A stretch of DNA of 60,503 nucleotides from Prasinococcaceae sp. CCMP 1430 (GCA_013416795.1 RQSC01000008.1:101385-161887); one strand, 5' to 3'. Shown: positions 30,098 to 43,567, counted from the first letter of the stretch. Numbers and translations: made by a program. Notes: generated by a model from the sequence alone, not told the origin.

Positions 30098-32883
30098 ATG
30101 GGCGTGCAAGGCCTTTGGAAGTGGCTCGAAGCGCAGGGCGCTGCTGGGACCGTGAAGCCCGCGGACATCCCCGCGCGTCTCGACGGCGCAGCCGTTGCTA
30201 TAGATGCCTCAACGTGGATTCTTCAGGCGTTGACCTCGTCGCTCGGTATGCGCGCGCGTGCCGCAGGCGCGTGTGCTGTGCGTCCCCAGCCCTTTGGAAC
30301 AGCTCGCTGCCCCGTCTACATGCTGATGCTCCCACCACCGCGCGTCCTCAAACACTCGCAGCGGGTGCTGTTCGAGTGCCTCATGCCAAGCTGAGCTTCG
30401 ATCGCCTGTGCACGCTGCTCGAGTATGGCGCCACGCCCGTCGTTGTGCTCGAGGGCAAAGCGCCCGAGGCCAAGTTCGCCACGCTACAGAAGCGCTACGG
30501 CGGCGTGGGTACCGGCATCTGGCTCAAACGTGCGGGGCATGACATACGAGAGGTGGCAGAGGCCATGGGAGTGACCGTTGTGCAGGCACCCGGCGAGGCC
30601 GAGGCCGCTTGCGCGGCGCTCGCTGCCGGCGGCACGGTCGATGCGGTGCTGACCAACGACAGCGACGCGCTCTGCTTCGGCGCGACGTGCGTGTGGAAGG
30701 AGCTCCGGCTGGACCATCGTGGGGTGCTGGCGAAGTGCTCGCTCATCGAGTGCACATTGGACAGAGTCGATGAGATGTGCGGGTTTAGTCGCGAGGGCAT
30801 TGCGCTCATGGCAGCGCTCAGCGGCGGAGATTACAACATTGGAGGCATCCAAGGGCTAGGCGTGGACTCAGCAGCCGAGATCGCGCGAACCGTCTGCGAG
30901 TGGGCGCACGGCCAGGACCTGGAACGTCGGATGGAAGCCGCGGGAGGGGACCTCGTTGCTCTCATCGAGGCAGCAGTCGCGCGAGCCCCTGATACTAGCA
31001 TTTTGTCTATCACGCACTGCACCAGCTGCCGAACGTGCGGCCACGGCACGACAGGCAAGGCCCTTCACGGAGCGCATGGTTGCGAGGAGTGCGGCACGCA
31101 CCCGGTGTCGCGCGGAGGGAACGGCGCAGGTGGCTGTATTCCCATGCCCGAGGGGAGCACGTGCCCGTGCCCCTTCCACAGTCGTGCAGGCGAGCGCATG
31201 CTAGCGAAGGCTGCGCAGCGCATGAAACAATCCCCCGAGGCCCTCAAGCGCATGAAAGAGGCGCAAGACATTTGGCGGGGCCAAGGCTCGGCTGAAGCGG
31301 TGGCCGGGCTGCTGCCCACGCGCCCGCGATGGCTCGGGCCAGACTTGGAGGAGCTCGAGCGCACGCTTGGCACGCGATTCGGCTGGAAGCAAGCGGCTGT
31401 GCGGCGCAAGCTCTTGCCTCTGGTGATTGAACATTCCCTCCGCATGGCCGTCTGGCAAAAGACGGCCGGTCCGAGTGAGCGGCGAGGTCGCTGTCCGACT
31501 CTGTTCGTGCCTATGCGTATAAAGAAGGTGCAGGGACGGACTGCCGCGCAGCAGTGGCGCTACGTGGTCGAGTGGAAGGGGCTGCATGCAGCGAGCCAGC
31601 GGCAGACACCATGCAGCGATGGGGACTTGACGTGGGAAGAAATCATGGATGCTGCCGACGCTCCGAGTCGCTGCGCTCGCATGTCGCTTATGAAAAAGGC
31701 GTATCCCCACCTCGTCGAGACCTTTGAGGAGGTGCACTGGCACCAGCAGGTGGCAGCCAGCAACAAAGGCCGCAAGAAGCAGAGCCTCGCCGAGGCGGCG
31801 AAGGAGAGTAAGCGAATCACGGACTTCTTCCGCGGGCGCTCCGGTGCCAGACCTGATCCGACTGGTGGCGCGGCAAGTCCCGCGGTGTCTGAATCTTCTT
31901 CAGGCCACGTCGTGATCGTCTCCGAGAGCGACAGCGAAGTTGAGGACGCGATGGGCGCCTGCGGGGGCGCGCAAGGAGCATCCGCGCGAGGTAAGGGTGC
32001 GAGTGACAGCACGCGTACTCGGGCTGTGGGCAAACGCATGCACACGCGGTCGAACGCGATGGAGCGCGCGAATCCAACTGCCGCTGGCATGGCCGCGGCC
32101 AACCTGCGCGCGATCACGGATGGCGCGGCCGATGGCGGCACCGGCGTCGATGATGCGCAAGTGAGGATGTCCACAGAGGGCACGGGCACGGAGATGCTGG
32201 GTGCGGGCGCCCTGTCGACTCCACACCTTGCGCCCGCCAAGGGAGGCGTGTTGGACACGCCTGGCTCTGCGGGCAGCGACGGGTCCGCACATAGCGCCTC
32301 GAGCACCGACACTGCCGAGTTGCTCCTGTTCGGTCGACTCACGCCCGTGCGGCTTCGGTCGCCGCCTGCCCAAGAGAGAGCAGAAAACGCCAACACAGGG
32401 GCGCGCGACGCACGAGCTGGTGCCGGTGGTGCGGGCTTGCTTTCCACGCCAGGGGCGTTCCCCTCTGCCGCCCAAGCGCGCGGGTGCGTGGGCCATGAAA
32501 CGGGCGCCAGCGACGACGTTCGCAGTGTGGAACCACCATCGCCGACCTCCGAGACATGCCAAGACCACAGCCAAGACGACGCTGCACGCGATGGCAGTGC
32601 GGTTGGTGCGCCTGTTCGGTCTCCTGCCCGCAAGACCCCCCCCGCTCGCCCGGACGATGGCAGCTCGCCGGCAAAGCTCGCGCGACGAGCGGCGGCCGGA
32701 GCAGGAAGCAGCGCGCGCAAGGCCCTTAGCTTGGACGAAGCCGGAGGGTCCGCAGTCGCTGCGCATGGCGACGAGCCTGTGGGGGAGACCCCGCGGCTCG
32801 ATAGGAAGGAATGCGGGAAAGCCGCGCTCATTGACCTCACTGAGTCGCCCATAGACTTGACGGGAGCATCGCCGCTGGACTGA
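30098..32883 (+). CDS. GEN1: GEN1-type Holliday junction resolvase (Rad2/XPG family)
   Basis: Structure-specific nuclease that cuts Holliday junctions. Exons 30098-30245 and 30362-32883 (GCTCG|GTATGC to ACTCGCAG), 889 aa. XPG-N: MGVQGLWKWLEAQG with catalytic Asp in AIDASTWI. XPG-I: VQAPGEAEAACAAL and LTNDSDALCFG; then GGDYN and a helix-hairpin-helix region. A Cys/His cluster (CTSCRTCGHG, GCEECG, CPCPFH), as in plant and animal GEN1, and a chromodomain (WRYVVEWKG) follow, the hallmark of GEN1 over XPG, EXO1 and FEN1. KRITDFFRG near 31815 looks like a PIP-box variant lacking Gln. The last 350 residues are disordered, Ser/Ala/Pro-rich. It converges with the aminopeptidase gene only 65 bp away. 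Confidence 0.92.
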
Positions 32884-32948
32884 TCCTGCATTGTATGTAT
32901 TTTATGTACGCACACGCACGCCACATGCACAATTGGAGAGGCTTGCAG

Positions 32949-35252
32949 TCACTCAATGCCGAGGTCTTGTGCGACCATCTTGGACGCGATTGGATGATAG
33001 CTCGGGCGCGCCTCCTCAAACGTTGCGCGCGCAGCGGCCTCGAAAGCGCCGCCGCGCCTCAGCAGCGACCTGTATGTAGGCCTGAGAAACTTCATCCTCC
33101 CAGCAGCCTTGACGAACGCGACAGCCATGGGGATGGCGCCCTCATCGCCTGCGCTCACGCGCAACCTGATCCATAGCAAGCGCACCTCGGAGTTCTTGCG
33201 CGCATCCAGCTCGTACGCGGCCTCGAGCGCCCGCACAGCGTCCAGCGAGAGCGCCTGCATGCCGCGCAGCGCGGCGAGCTCCTCCAGAAAGGCAATGAGC
33301 ATGTCAGATGAGAAGCTCGCGATGTCGGCCGAAGAGAATTTGTCCGCGTACGCGCCAGCGCCGCCCATGCCCAGCGGGTCGGCAGTGTGCCACCGCACGG
33401 CGAGGTCGCGCGCGTCCGCGCGCCGGCTGCCATCGAACGTGTTCTCCACGGGCGGCAGCCCCGGGGCGTACAGCCATGCATCCCAGTCCACCCGCGCCGA
33501 CGCCTCGGGAAAGGCCTCCGTGTAGGCGGCCTTGAACATGTCTGAGTCGACGGCTTCATATGCGTGCGACGCAAGCCAGCGCTTGAGGAAGGGCGCGAAC
33601 GCAGCGTCTCCGCCCGCCTCGCCCTCGAGGTATACGAGGAACGAGAAGCCCTTTTCATACCTGCAGAATGCAAGAAAAATGTCAGCGCCGAGAGCTTCGA
33701 GGGCGCAAGCGTGAACAGGCGGCGCCGCGGAGCGCTACGCACGGAATTCGTGAGAAGGCGTCGTCGGGATCGTTTCCATCGCTGAGGTCAGGCACGAGGC
33801 GTGTGTAGTTGTGCTCGGCGCCGATGGTGGCAACCGTGGCCTTCAGGTCATCCCAACCCCCGAGCGCTTTGAAGTCGAACAACGACGGATCACCGCGCGC
33901 CCGCGCGAGTATCTTGCGCTCGAGGAAGACCGTGAAGCCCTCGTTGAGCCAGAAATTCTATTGCAGCTCGCGGCGACACACACACAAACGTCAGCGCGGT
34001 GCACAAATATCAATGTCTGATCTGGCGGGCACAGCGCTAAAAAGCGCACTCAGGCGGAGACGGTGCAAGCAAAGCGGCGAGCTGAAATGTGGCGTGCCGT
34101 TTGCTGTCCAGGGTCGCTTACACCACGTACCTCCCAGGAGCGGCACCCGACGAGGTTGCCGGTCCACGAGTGGGCCACCTCGTGCGCGACGACGTTGGAC
34201 AGCGAGCGGTCCCCTGCGATGAGCGTTGGTGTGACAAAGGTCAGCTGGGGATTTTCCATACCGCCGTACGGGAACGACGGCGGAAGCAGCAGCAGGTCGT
34301 AGCGACCCCACACGTAGGGCCCAGCAACGGCCTCGCCCGCGGCGAGGAAGTCCTCCGTCTCGGCGAATTCGTACGCCCCGGCATCGACCATCTCAGGCTC
34401 GCTCCACACGACCGACCGTGGACCGATCTCGCGGCGCTCGAGATTGCCCACGGCGAGCGCTGTGAGGTAGGAGGGAATGGGAACGCGCTGCTCGAAGGCG
34501 AACGCGCGCGCATCGCCCTTCACGCCGCCGCCCAGGCGCGCGCGCGCGAGCGCCTCCGCCGCCCGTGCCTCGCCGCTGCTGGCCTCAAGTGCCGTCGCTC
34601 CCATCACTGCCACGAGTGGCGGCGGGGCAAATACCACCGCGGAGAACGTCGACTTGATTGCAGGGCAGTCCTGGCACACAACGAGTGACCGCGCATGGAT
34701 CGCCTGGCACTGCGAGAATAGGTACGGGTGCTCGCCGCCGGCAGTCTGCGTGGGGGTGAGGAATTGCACGGCGCTACACGTGGTTGAGGTGGTGTAGCGC
34801 ACACCCACCCGCTCGGCGCCGGCGGGCACGCTCACGGTGAGGAGCGCGCCCAGTGCGGGCGTGGGGTCCCCGAGCTCGTGCACCGCCGGGGCGACAGCTG
34901 CGCCAACGTCGTCCAGCACGTCGACGGACGCCACGGCGAGCTCGCGCGTGTCAAGGTAGAGCGTCCGCTCGACAGATCCGTCGTCGCCGTCCGCCCGGGC
35001 AAGCGTGAGGGCGGCGTAGCCCTCGATGGTGCCGCTTCCGAAGTCCGGCGCTAGAGCGTACTCGGCGTGCGCGACCCGCAGCTCGAAGGCGCCGCTCGCC
35101 GCGGCGGATGCGAGGCTCGATGGGTCCACCAGCGGCGGCGGCGCCGCGGCCTGCGCCATGGCCGCGCGGGGCGCAGCTCGGGCGCAGCGCGTGCGCAAGG
35201 CGCGCGAGGCGCACGCCGCGCGCGTCGCGCGCGTCGTGCGTGCCACGCGCAT
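32949..35252 (-). CDS. LTA4H: Leukotriene-A4-hydrolase-like M1 aminopeptidase
   Basis: Zinc aminopeptidase of family M1B; animal members also open the LTA4 epoxide. Exons 34131-35252, 33743-33957 and 32949-33660, 682 aa; joins give WTGNLVGCRSWE|NFWLNEGFTVF and FSRIP|YEKGFSFLVYLE, matching LTA4H. The active site is complete: YGGMENP, HEVAHSW (HEXXH) and the distal Glu in WLNEG. The C-terminal helical domain ends GRMKFLRPTYRSLL. ATG at 35252 gives a 31-residue Arg/Ala/Thr extension without acids before MAQAAAPPPLVD (35159), which looks like an organelle presequence; the shorter start would give the cytosolic length. Introns are 173 and 82 nt. Whether it hydrolyses an epoxide cannot be told. Confidence 0.93.
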
Positions 35253-35475
35253 CGTGTGCCTCTGTCCCTCCCCTGGCGTGGGCGTGTGCAGCGCGCGTGC
35301 CGTGCGCCAAGACTTTTTTCTTTGCGCGTGTTTCGGCGGATGGAGGGGCTCCTGTTCGCGATGATGTTATTAAAGGTTGCGGCTAAGCTGCGAGCTACTC
35401 CGGCGATGGCGCCCCGGGCGGCGGCGGCACGCCCGCAGGAGGGACGCCCACGGGAGGGGCTCCAGGCGGCGGCAA

Positions 35476-38400
35476 CTACGGCGGCGGTGCGACGGCGGTG
35501 GTCGCTGCAATGCTCACCACCTCGCCCGCGTTGGGCGCCGCCTGCAAGGCGGCCGTCTCAGCAAAGTCCTGCGCGACGACGTGGATGTTGTACGCAGTGC
35601 TCGCGCTGAGCCCCGTAATGGTGTGCTCGTGCGGCACGGCCTCTGTGAGCTTGTACGGATGCGAGGTAAACGAGCCTGCCGTCACGGCGCTTGGCACGGT
35701 ACCCTCGAGCACCGCACGCACCTCGGGCGCGGAGGAGGTGCTCGGCAGCACCGCGTAGTACACCTCGCCGGGCTCAGAGAGCTGCGTTGCGATCGTGACG
35801 GTGGTCTCGGTCACCTTGAGCGTGACCGCGAACGGCGCCGTCGTCTCCTTAGTGCTGGCGACGGCAGCAACGACGAAATTAGGAGCAGTCGAGACAATGG
35901 CGGGCGCAGGCACGCCGCTGGCAACGAGGCCCGGGAGCTCGTACTCAATCGTCGGCGGCACGTGCGGAAACCAGTCGTCGCACATGTTGCGGGGCGTGCA
36001 CGCCCCTGGGCCGTATCTCTGGATAGCTAGACCGTACGTGGCCACGCTGCCTCCCGCGGTCGCCACAAGCGTCACCATTTGCGTGGGGTTGGAACCCGAG
36101 GGGACCTCCTGAAGCGACTCGAGCATGATGGACGCGCTCGCACCGTCGCTGAGGTCCGAGCCCTCCCCGCCGTTCCAGTACATGGTGATGTCCACCTCGT
36201 CCGGGTAGAAGGCCACGACGCTCACGTCGAGCTCAGTGACGAGGGCAGGGATGGCCACGGTGTAGTTCGCCGCGCCCGCCTGCGAATCGAAGCCGAAGTC
36301 GAGCGGTATGTCCGTGGCGGTGTCCGCTAGAGTGAGGGACAGCAGCGTCGCGTTGAGCGCGGCGCCGACGAACTCACGATCTACCACGAAGGTGTACGTC
36401 CCCGTCACCCGCGGGTCCTCCGCAGTCACCTCGAACACAAGCGTGTTGAGGCCGTACGTCAGGGGTAGGGACACGGTACTGGCAACCCCACCGGTGCCGC
36501 CGGCAGCGGTGCCGTTGATGGTCACCCCGCCGGCATTCTCTTCGACCGTCAGAAAAGTGAAGTCAATGGTTGCCTCGTCGCCACCCACCGCTATGCGGTA
36601 TTCGCGCACGTCCGCCTCGAATGGATTCGCATTGGAACACGTGCCGGAAGCACTCGGACCCGCGCCGCACATGAGTGTGCAAGCCGCGCTCGACGGCACG
36701 GCGCAGGTGACCGAGTACAGCCGCGTGTCGTCCGACAGCGTCGTCACCAGCACTGCGGTCAGTTCATCCTGCACGAGATCCCCGCGGTCGGTCGCCACCA
36801 CATACACAACCAGTTCACTTCCGTGGTACTCTCCTGGCGTGCCGGTGTGTGGCTGACCGGCCAGGCCGAAGACGTCCGCCTGACGCGCGTCGCACGCGGC
36901 TGTCCGTCAGCGCGGGCAGTCTATGCGATATGATTCATCCCGCTTCCACCCCCCTCATCCCGCGGGCACTAGCTGAGCCGCGGGTGCGCGGGGGCGCGCG
37001 CACACCCGCACGCCGCCTGCAATGACAGCGCGCGCACGCGCGCCATCGGTAACTCACCTTGAAGAGCACTCCAGCGCTCACGACGTCGATCGATCCAGAC
37101 TTGAAGAGCGCGGCACCTGTGGGTGCGGTTGCAGCCTTGACTTCACTCACCGTCGGGGCGGTGTCGCTCGACAGCAGGACTGCGTAGTGAACCGTCGCTG
37201 GTTCGTCGAGCTGCACCTCCACCTGCAAACTGTTCGAATACACCGACGCCACCGACGGGTAGCCCGGATCGAAAAGCGGCGCGCTGTTATCGGGCGCGAC
37301 GACCGAGGTGAAGGCCGACACAATCTGCGAATACTGTGAGGATGTTGGGGTCGCGGAGTCGGACGCGATGACGTAAATATCATACACGCCCTTCTCAGAC
37401 AGGTCCGTCTCGAGACCGCTGAAGGAGGCGTAGTCGATTCCAGACGAATATCCGTCTACCTGCCCGTCGCCAGATGCCAGCGCGGCGGTGTCCGTGGCAT
37501 CGTTACCAGCATACACCTGCGCGGGAGAGGGTTCGTCGCTGCCCGCGGCCAGAACCACGTACCACACGTACACGGACGAGCGCGACGCCTCAACACGCAG
37601 TCCGATGTCGCTGGAAGAGGTGAACGACGCTTTCCAAATGGTCGCGGGCAACGTGACAGCGCTGTCGATCCACACGCCGCCATGGCTAGAATCCTGCGCC
37701 GACAGGTATGTGTAGGCTGTGGTCTGACCGGGGCTCACCAGCGTGCTCACGACGGTGTCAGCGATGGGAACATCCACAGTTCCGCTCGCGAGAAGGTTGG
37801 CCTCCGCGTCGATGTCGGTCAATGTGACGGTCGTGGCGACCGAATACACGGCGTAATGAACCGTGCCGGGCTCCGACAGTGCCACGCGCAAATCGATGTC
37901 CGTCTCGGCGACGGGAGTTGTGTCGTCTGAGGTCGTGTAGCCCGTCGCCTTGAGCGTTCCATACTTCAGTGCGGTCAGAGTCGGCGGGGTGTTGTCCAGC
38001 GTGTACGTCTCGACCAGCGTCGGCTCGCCCTGCAGGTTACCGGAGGCGTCCTCGGCGACGAAGTAAACGTCATAGTCGGTGCGGTCGTCCAGAGCGGCGA
38101 GCGTTGTCTCCGCTACTGCAGAAAGCGCCGTGCCCACGGTGATGCTGCCTTCAGCGCCGTTCGCGGCACTCGGGGCGTTGCCGCTGCCATCCTCGCCAGC
38201 GGCGACATTGGCCGCGGTCGGTGCCGGCGCCGTACCCTTTTCCACGACGACGTAGTGCACGCTGCCCGGTTCGTCAAGGACAACTTCGAATGTAATGTCA
38301 TCCCCAGCAGCTGCCCTGGCGGACACGCGAGGATAGCTTGTCGCGCCCACATCTGTGAACTGTGGCGCAACATTATCCAATGAGCTCGCGCTTTCCGACA

Positions 38401-41400
38401 CCACCTTGCTGTTGCCCGACGCGTCCTCGAGCACCGCGTGAATGTGGTAGGTCGTCCCGTGCACCAACCCCGTTACCGTGTGCGTCGTTGACGTGCTCGC
38501 GAGCACGCCGAAAGTCCCCGCGGACACCGCGGGGTCGCTGCTGGTATCATGGCCGAGCTTGATCTGAGCTGTTGTTGGCGCGGTGCTGCTCTCGGTGGCA
38601 ACGTAGAAGATGGTGGCGGCCTCATCTAGTGTGACGTCGATGTCAATGGACGTGGGGGTAATGGTTCCTGTGGACCACACGCTCTCGACGGGCGGGGTCG
38701 CATCTGGCGCGTACCATTCGACCATGGTTGGCGTCGCCTGGATGTTGCCGTCGTCGTCCTCCGCAACGAAGAACAGGTCGTACCACGTGTGATCATGGAT
38801 GAGGTCGCAACTGGAGCAGTCCGGCCCGGAAGTCTCGCAGCTTTGGTCATGCGTGACCACCGTCGACCACACGGTGGTGGCATCCGACACATCGACATTG
38901 CCGCACACGTAGGCATTCGTAGCGCCCGCCGAAGTGCCAGCCTTCACCTGCGCCGAGGTCGGGTTGCCGCCCTCGCCCTTCGGCACCAACATGAAGTACA
39001 CCGTGCCTTGCTCGTCAAGTTGGGCTCCCATGGACGCGCTGACGACGCCTGATGAGCTGCCCTCGCCACTGACAGAAGTGACGCTCGGGTAGCCCGGCGC
39101 GAAGCTTGGCGGGGTGTTGTCCAGGGTGGTGAAGCTCTCTGTGATCCGATCCATGCGGAGATTGCTTGGGCTGGCTGAATCCTCGCAGGTCATCACAATG
39201 GTGTATGTTGTCTCAGACACCAATCCTTCGACGGTGATGGTCACCTCTGAGTTGGCGCTGATACCTGTCGTGGCCTTCGAGGGCACGTACTCCCCGCTGG
39301 CGCCGGTGAGAGCCCGCACTTGAGCGGCGGTCGGGATGTCGGCGCCGTCAATGATGGCGACCACATACACCGAGCCCGCCTCGGTCAGCTCCACAGTGAT
39401 GTCGACGCTCGTCGCCGTCTGCGAGTCCACCTCACCAGTCGTGAAAGTCGGCGGTGTCACATCGTGCGTCGTGGTCGTTTCTTTATAGCTGCTGCTACCT
39501 CGGTTTGGACCTGGGGAGGGCGCGTCGTCCTGCGGGCACGTTGGCGCAGTCACGCGTACGGGTCAGACGGCGTCAGTGGGCCGCGGGTGCGCCCGGAATC
39601 AAGGCGCGTGGTAGGCCAAGCGGCTGCGTGGGCGACCAGGGTTGGGCACGCGGGCGATTTGCGCACCTCGATTGCGAAGTAAACCGCGTAGTCAGTCTCC
39701 GAAGACAGCCCAGACAGCGTGCCGAAGAAATATTCCATGGCCCTGGGCACGTCGAAGCTGACCGAAGCATCGGCGGCCGCCCCAGAGGAGTCTAGGCCGG
39801 CGACGATTTGATCGATTGAAGGGTCCACCGCGGCGCCACCCGTGTCGTCCAATGCGACGACGTAAACCCTGCCGGGTTCGTCGAGCCCCATGATGGCGTC
39901 GATGGTTGTGCCGCCAGTCCTGAGGGCGGCCGAGCCTTGCGCACCGACGTACGGATCCGGCGCGGTCACGTCCGTCGTCGTTGCGTCACGTCGCGCAGCC
40001 CTCACTTGCAGATTCGGCGCCGAAACGTGCGCGTGGCCATCCGCCTGATCGCGGACGCGCAATGACAGCGCGCAGGCGCATCCGTCAGCGAGGTGGCTTC
40101 ACCACAATCGCGCTCGCATGCTGGCCGCGGGACTGGTGTGCGCAGGCTGGGCGCGGGCGGGGCCGTTGGGGCAGGGTGCGTGCGCAGAGACAGGCGCGGG
40201 CATGGTGACCGCAGCAGCCACAGCATACCTCGTCCTCAGCCGCGAAGAAGAACGCGTATGCTGTCTCCGAAGTGAGGCTCGTGATGGTCTCATCGACGTA
40301 CTCGTCCTGCCCGTCCACGGAGAAGCTGCCGCTGATGGAGATGCTGTTGCCCAAGCCGTCGGTGGCAGCCTTCACCTGCGCACCGGACGGGATATTCGCC
40401 GCCGTCAGGGACGCGATCGGGATCGCCACGAAGTATACGGTGCCAGCTTCGGTCGCGCTGACATTGTACGTGATGGTCGTGCCAGTGACCTCCTCCACCT
40501 CAGCATATGCCACCACAGACGGCGTTGTGTCCGTGGTAGCGAATTCGAGCTTTGAGGGCGATGCCTGCAGGTTGAGCTCTCCCTCAGACGTGATATAGTT
40601 CGGCCGATCTTCGAGCGCAACGTAGAGGTCGTAGCTGAAGGCCTCGGTGAGCGAGCGGATCGTGAACGAGTCCTCTTGCCCCGACCATTCGCGCGTGACC
40701 GTGTCGTACGTAGCCGAGGTGGTCGGCGTTGTGATCAAGAAGCTGCCCGAGAAGAAGGTGCCGTCAGTGGGCAACTCCACGTCGCCATAGGCCACGCCGG
40801 CCTTGACCTGGGCCGACGTCGGAGCCGTCGAGTCACGGGGCACCGCGAGCACGTATGCCGTCGAGGCTTCGTTGGCAGACACAGTGATGACCGCATCATG
40901 CCCTCTAATATTGTCCACTGACGACGCGATGGTGGTCGGTGGCGTGCCGTCGAGCGTGACCACGTCCACGCGTGCCACCGAGCCAATGTTGTTCGAGGCG
41001 TCGACAGCGACGAGCCACACCACGTGCGCCTGCTCGCCCAGCACCTGGGGGCAGTCAGTGCACTGCGAGCCGTCGGTGACGCTGTCATCGCAGCTCGAGT
41101 CCGATGAAGGGTCCGAAACCGTGCCTTCGACAGTGAATGTGACAGGGGTGCTGGCGCTGGCGACGGCGAAATTCTCGCACATGTACTTTCCGAGAGGCGA
41201 GATGATGTCCGCAGCGCTCGGTTGGCTCTCCGAGATCGAGTTGGCAACATAGTACACAGTTGCGGGCTCGCTGAGTTCAACCAATAGTTGATAGCTCTCC
41301 GCCGTCACGCTGTCAACCACCGGCGTGGCCACGACGCCTCCCAGTGCGGTGGTCGAGGTGAATACCGGAGCGGTGATATCCGCCGTCGTCTGTGACAGTT

Positions 41401-42871
41401 GTGAGGGGCTCGCCCCGAGATTGCCTGCGGCGTCTTGCGTGACGAAGTATACCGTGTAGCTTGTCTCGCTCTGCAGCCCCGTAAAGGTGTGCGACACGCC
41501 CGGGTCATTCGACGACTCGCACGAGAACGTCGCCATGCCGAGGTCGGGCGCATTGCCCGAATACCACTGAATGCCAGCCCTGAGCTGCGTTGACGTGGGG
41601 GCGCTCGCGCTGCCAGTCTGGAGCACCGCCGCGTACACCGTCGCGTCCTCATTGCAGTCGACCTCGAGCGTGATCGTGGTGCCTGCTGCGGGCGTCGCGA
41701 GATCGCCTGAAATCGTCGGAGGTGTCGAGTCAAGCGTCGTCACGGACAATGCAGGCGCCTGATTGCCCAGATTGGCTGACGCATCCTCGAGAACAACGTA
41801 CACGTCGTACGCGGTCGAGTCAGTCAGCCCGCTGATCGTCGCCGTGTAGGTCACCTGCGCCGACGTAATGGTCACCGACTCGTGTGCTTCGGCTGCAGGG
41901 ACGCTCGCCTTCACCTCTGCGTCGGTTGGCGCCGTGGCGGAGGCCGCGAGCACGAGCACGTACGCCGTGCCCGGCTCGGACGACTGCACGTCTACCTCGA
42001 AGCCCGCGCTGCCGATCGCCTGCACCGAAGGGAAGCCCGTGGGAAACGTCGGCGCCACATCGTCGACCGTCGTCAGCTCGCGCTTCGTGGGGGAGCTCTC
42101 CGTGCCACCGCCGTCAACCAGCACGACGTACACGTCGTACGGTGTCGACCCGTCCAGCCCAGTGATGTCGTCCGTGTACTCTGTGTCTGCAGCGCTGAGA
42201 GTAATCGTGCCGTACGCCTCGGCCGTGATGCTGTCGCCGTCCGCATCGGTGTACACACCTGACGCGGCGACGGCCGTCGACACCATGGCGGCGGTCGGCA
42301 CGTCCTCGCCGTTGGCGAGGACGACGTACTGCGCGCGGCAGGAGAACGCGCGGAGTAACAGAGCGCACCACCGAACGCGCGCGGGCACGACATGCGCGAA
42401 TGCGCGATGGCGTCAGCGGTCGCGAGTCCGCAAGTGCGCACGCGGGCCGTCGTCGTGGGCGGCAAAGGTTTGGCAGGTTGGGATTCGAATGCGGTCGGGA
42501 AGTCGGGGCGGGGGGGGCATGTGCAGCGTGCTCGCTCGCTGGAGTGGCCGCACTGCACGTGGGCGTGCGCACGCGGGCGCATGTGGACCAACTGCGAGAC
42601 ATGCGGCAACAGCTGGCGCGCGCGTCACACAGGCAAGGCGCCTCGCAGTCACCGCCTGCGTGAGCACCCGCACCTTGGCCGACCCAGCCTCATTCGCTTC
42701 CACCTCAAGTGTGAAACCGCTCGCTGTGATCGATGACAGTGACGGATAGCCCGCGGTGAACGTCTGCGTCTGCGCGAGCACGACTCGAGCGCTGCACCAT
42801 GTGACGAGGAGCGCGCTGCACGCGAGCGCGGCCGCGGCCGCGCCCCTTGGCCCTGCGCGCTGGGCGCGCAT
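35476..42871 (-). CDS. Giant secreted protein of tandem fibronectin-III-like repeats
   Basis: Five exons: 42674-42871, 40229-42328, 39667-40044, 37058-39529 and 35476-36879, about 2183 aa. All four introns are phase 0. A signal peptide opens it (ALACSALLVTWCSARVVLAQ). Then come some 14-15 domains of 100-140 residues with the pattern APxFxxGYPSV...LDEPGTVYYVV...PTxxQVxAG...GLxxxTxYDVYxVAEDxxGNLQ...TLDNT, a beta-sandwich like fibronectin III. Repeats 4 and 9 carry matching Cys insertions (CENF..SSCDD..CTDC and VCGN..SCETSGPDCSSC). A cadherin-like sandwich (GLNTLVFEVTAEDPRVTGTYTF) precedes the last repeat. No C-terminal membrane helix is visible. Likely an extracellular, scale or matrix adhesion protein; function is inference. 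The short first exon and its 345-nt intron are the least certain parts. Confidence 0.8.
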
Positions 42872-43567
42872 GGCGGCCCCTGAGAGGGGCCGAGTGTGCG
42901 TGAGTTGAGTGGAGCGCCGCGTGCGTGGTCGCGCACGCAAGCGGCCGCAACTGCTGCCGCCGCAGCGCGGCGCAGAGCGCCGCAGCGCCGCAGCGCCGCA
43001 GCGCCGCAGCGCGCGAGTGGCGCGCACGCCCCCGCCCGAGCGCCCACCTGCACATCGCCGCTGCCATGCGCCAGTCCTCCATCCCTTCCCACGTGGGCAC
43101 CCACGCGCATACGCCGGCACCCGCGCCCCCGTACATGCGCGCCCCCGTCAGCAGGCCCGGCCCGGCGCGCCCGAGCGCGGGCCCTCCGTTGCGGCGGGTG
43201 CTCGCACGCGCGCGAAGCACGCGCCAGCGGAATCCGTCTCGCGCTCGCGGCGTCCGCCGTGGCGCGCACGAGGCCGCCCCCTGAACGCTCGGGCGGAACC
43301 CACGGCGGACAAGCGCCGCGCCTCCGCGGTATCCGTCGAGGCCACCTGTCCCTGTCTGCGCCCCCGTGCGCGCGCGCCTCGGGGAACCGCCCGAGGTCAC
43401 AACGCACTGCGCAACGCCCGTTCCCCTCGGGCGATTACAAACGCGGGCGTGCCGCGCGTGCGCCGGCGTGCGTGGCGCGCACGGGCACGTTCGGGTGGGG
43501 GAACCCGGGCCGAACCCGGGCGGGGGGCTCGCAGACCCCCCGGCCGATGGCCCGCCCCGGGCGCGGA
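42872..43567. other. Divergent spacer up to the assembly gap
   Basis: No gene recognised. It lies between the start of the repeat protein and the gap. It holds four perfect copies of the octamer GCGCCGCA (42977-43008), and very GC-rich sequence thereafter. Open frames here are low-complexity Arg/Ala/Pro. Confidence 0.6.
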
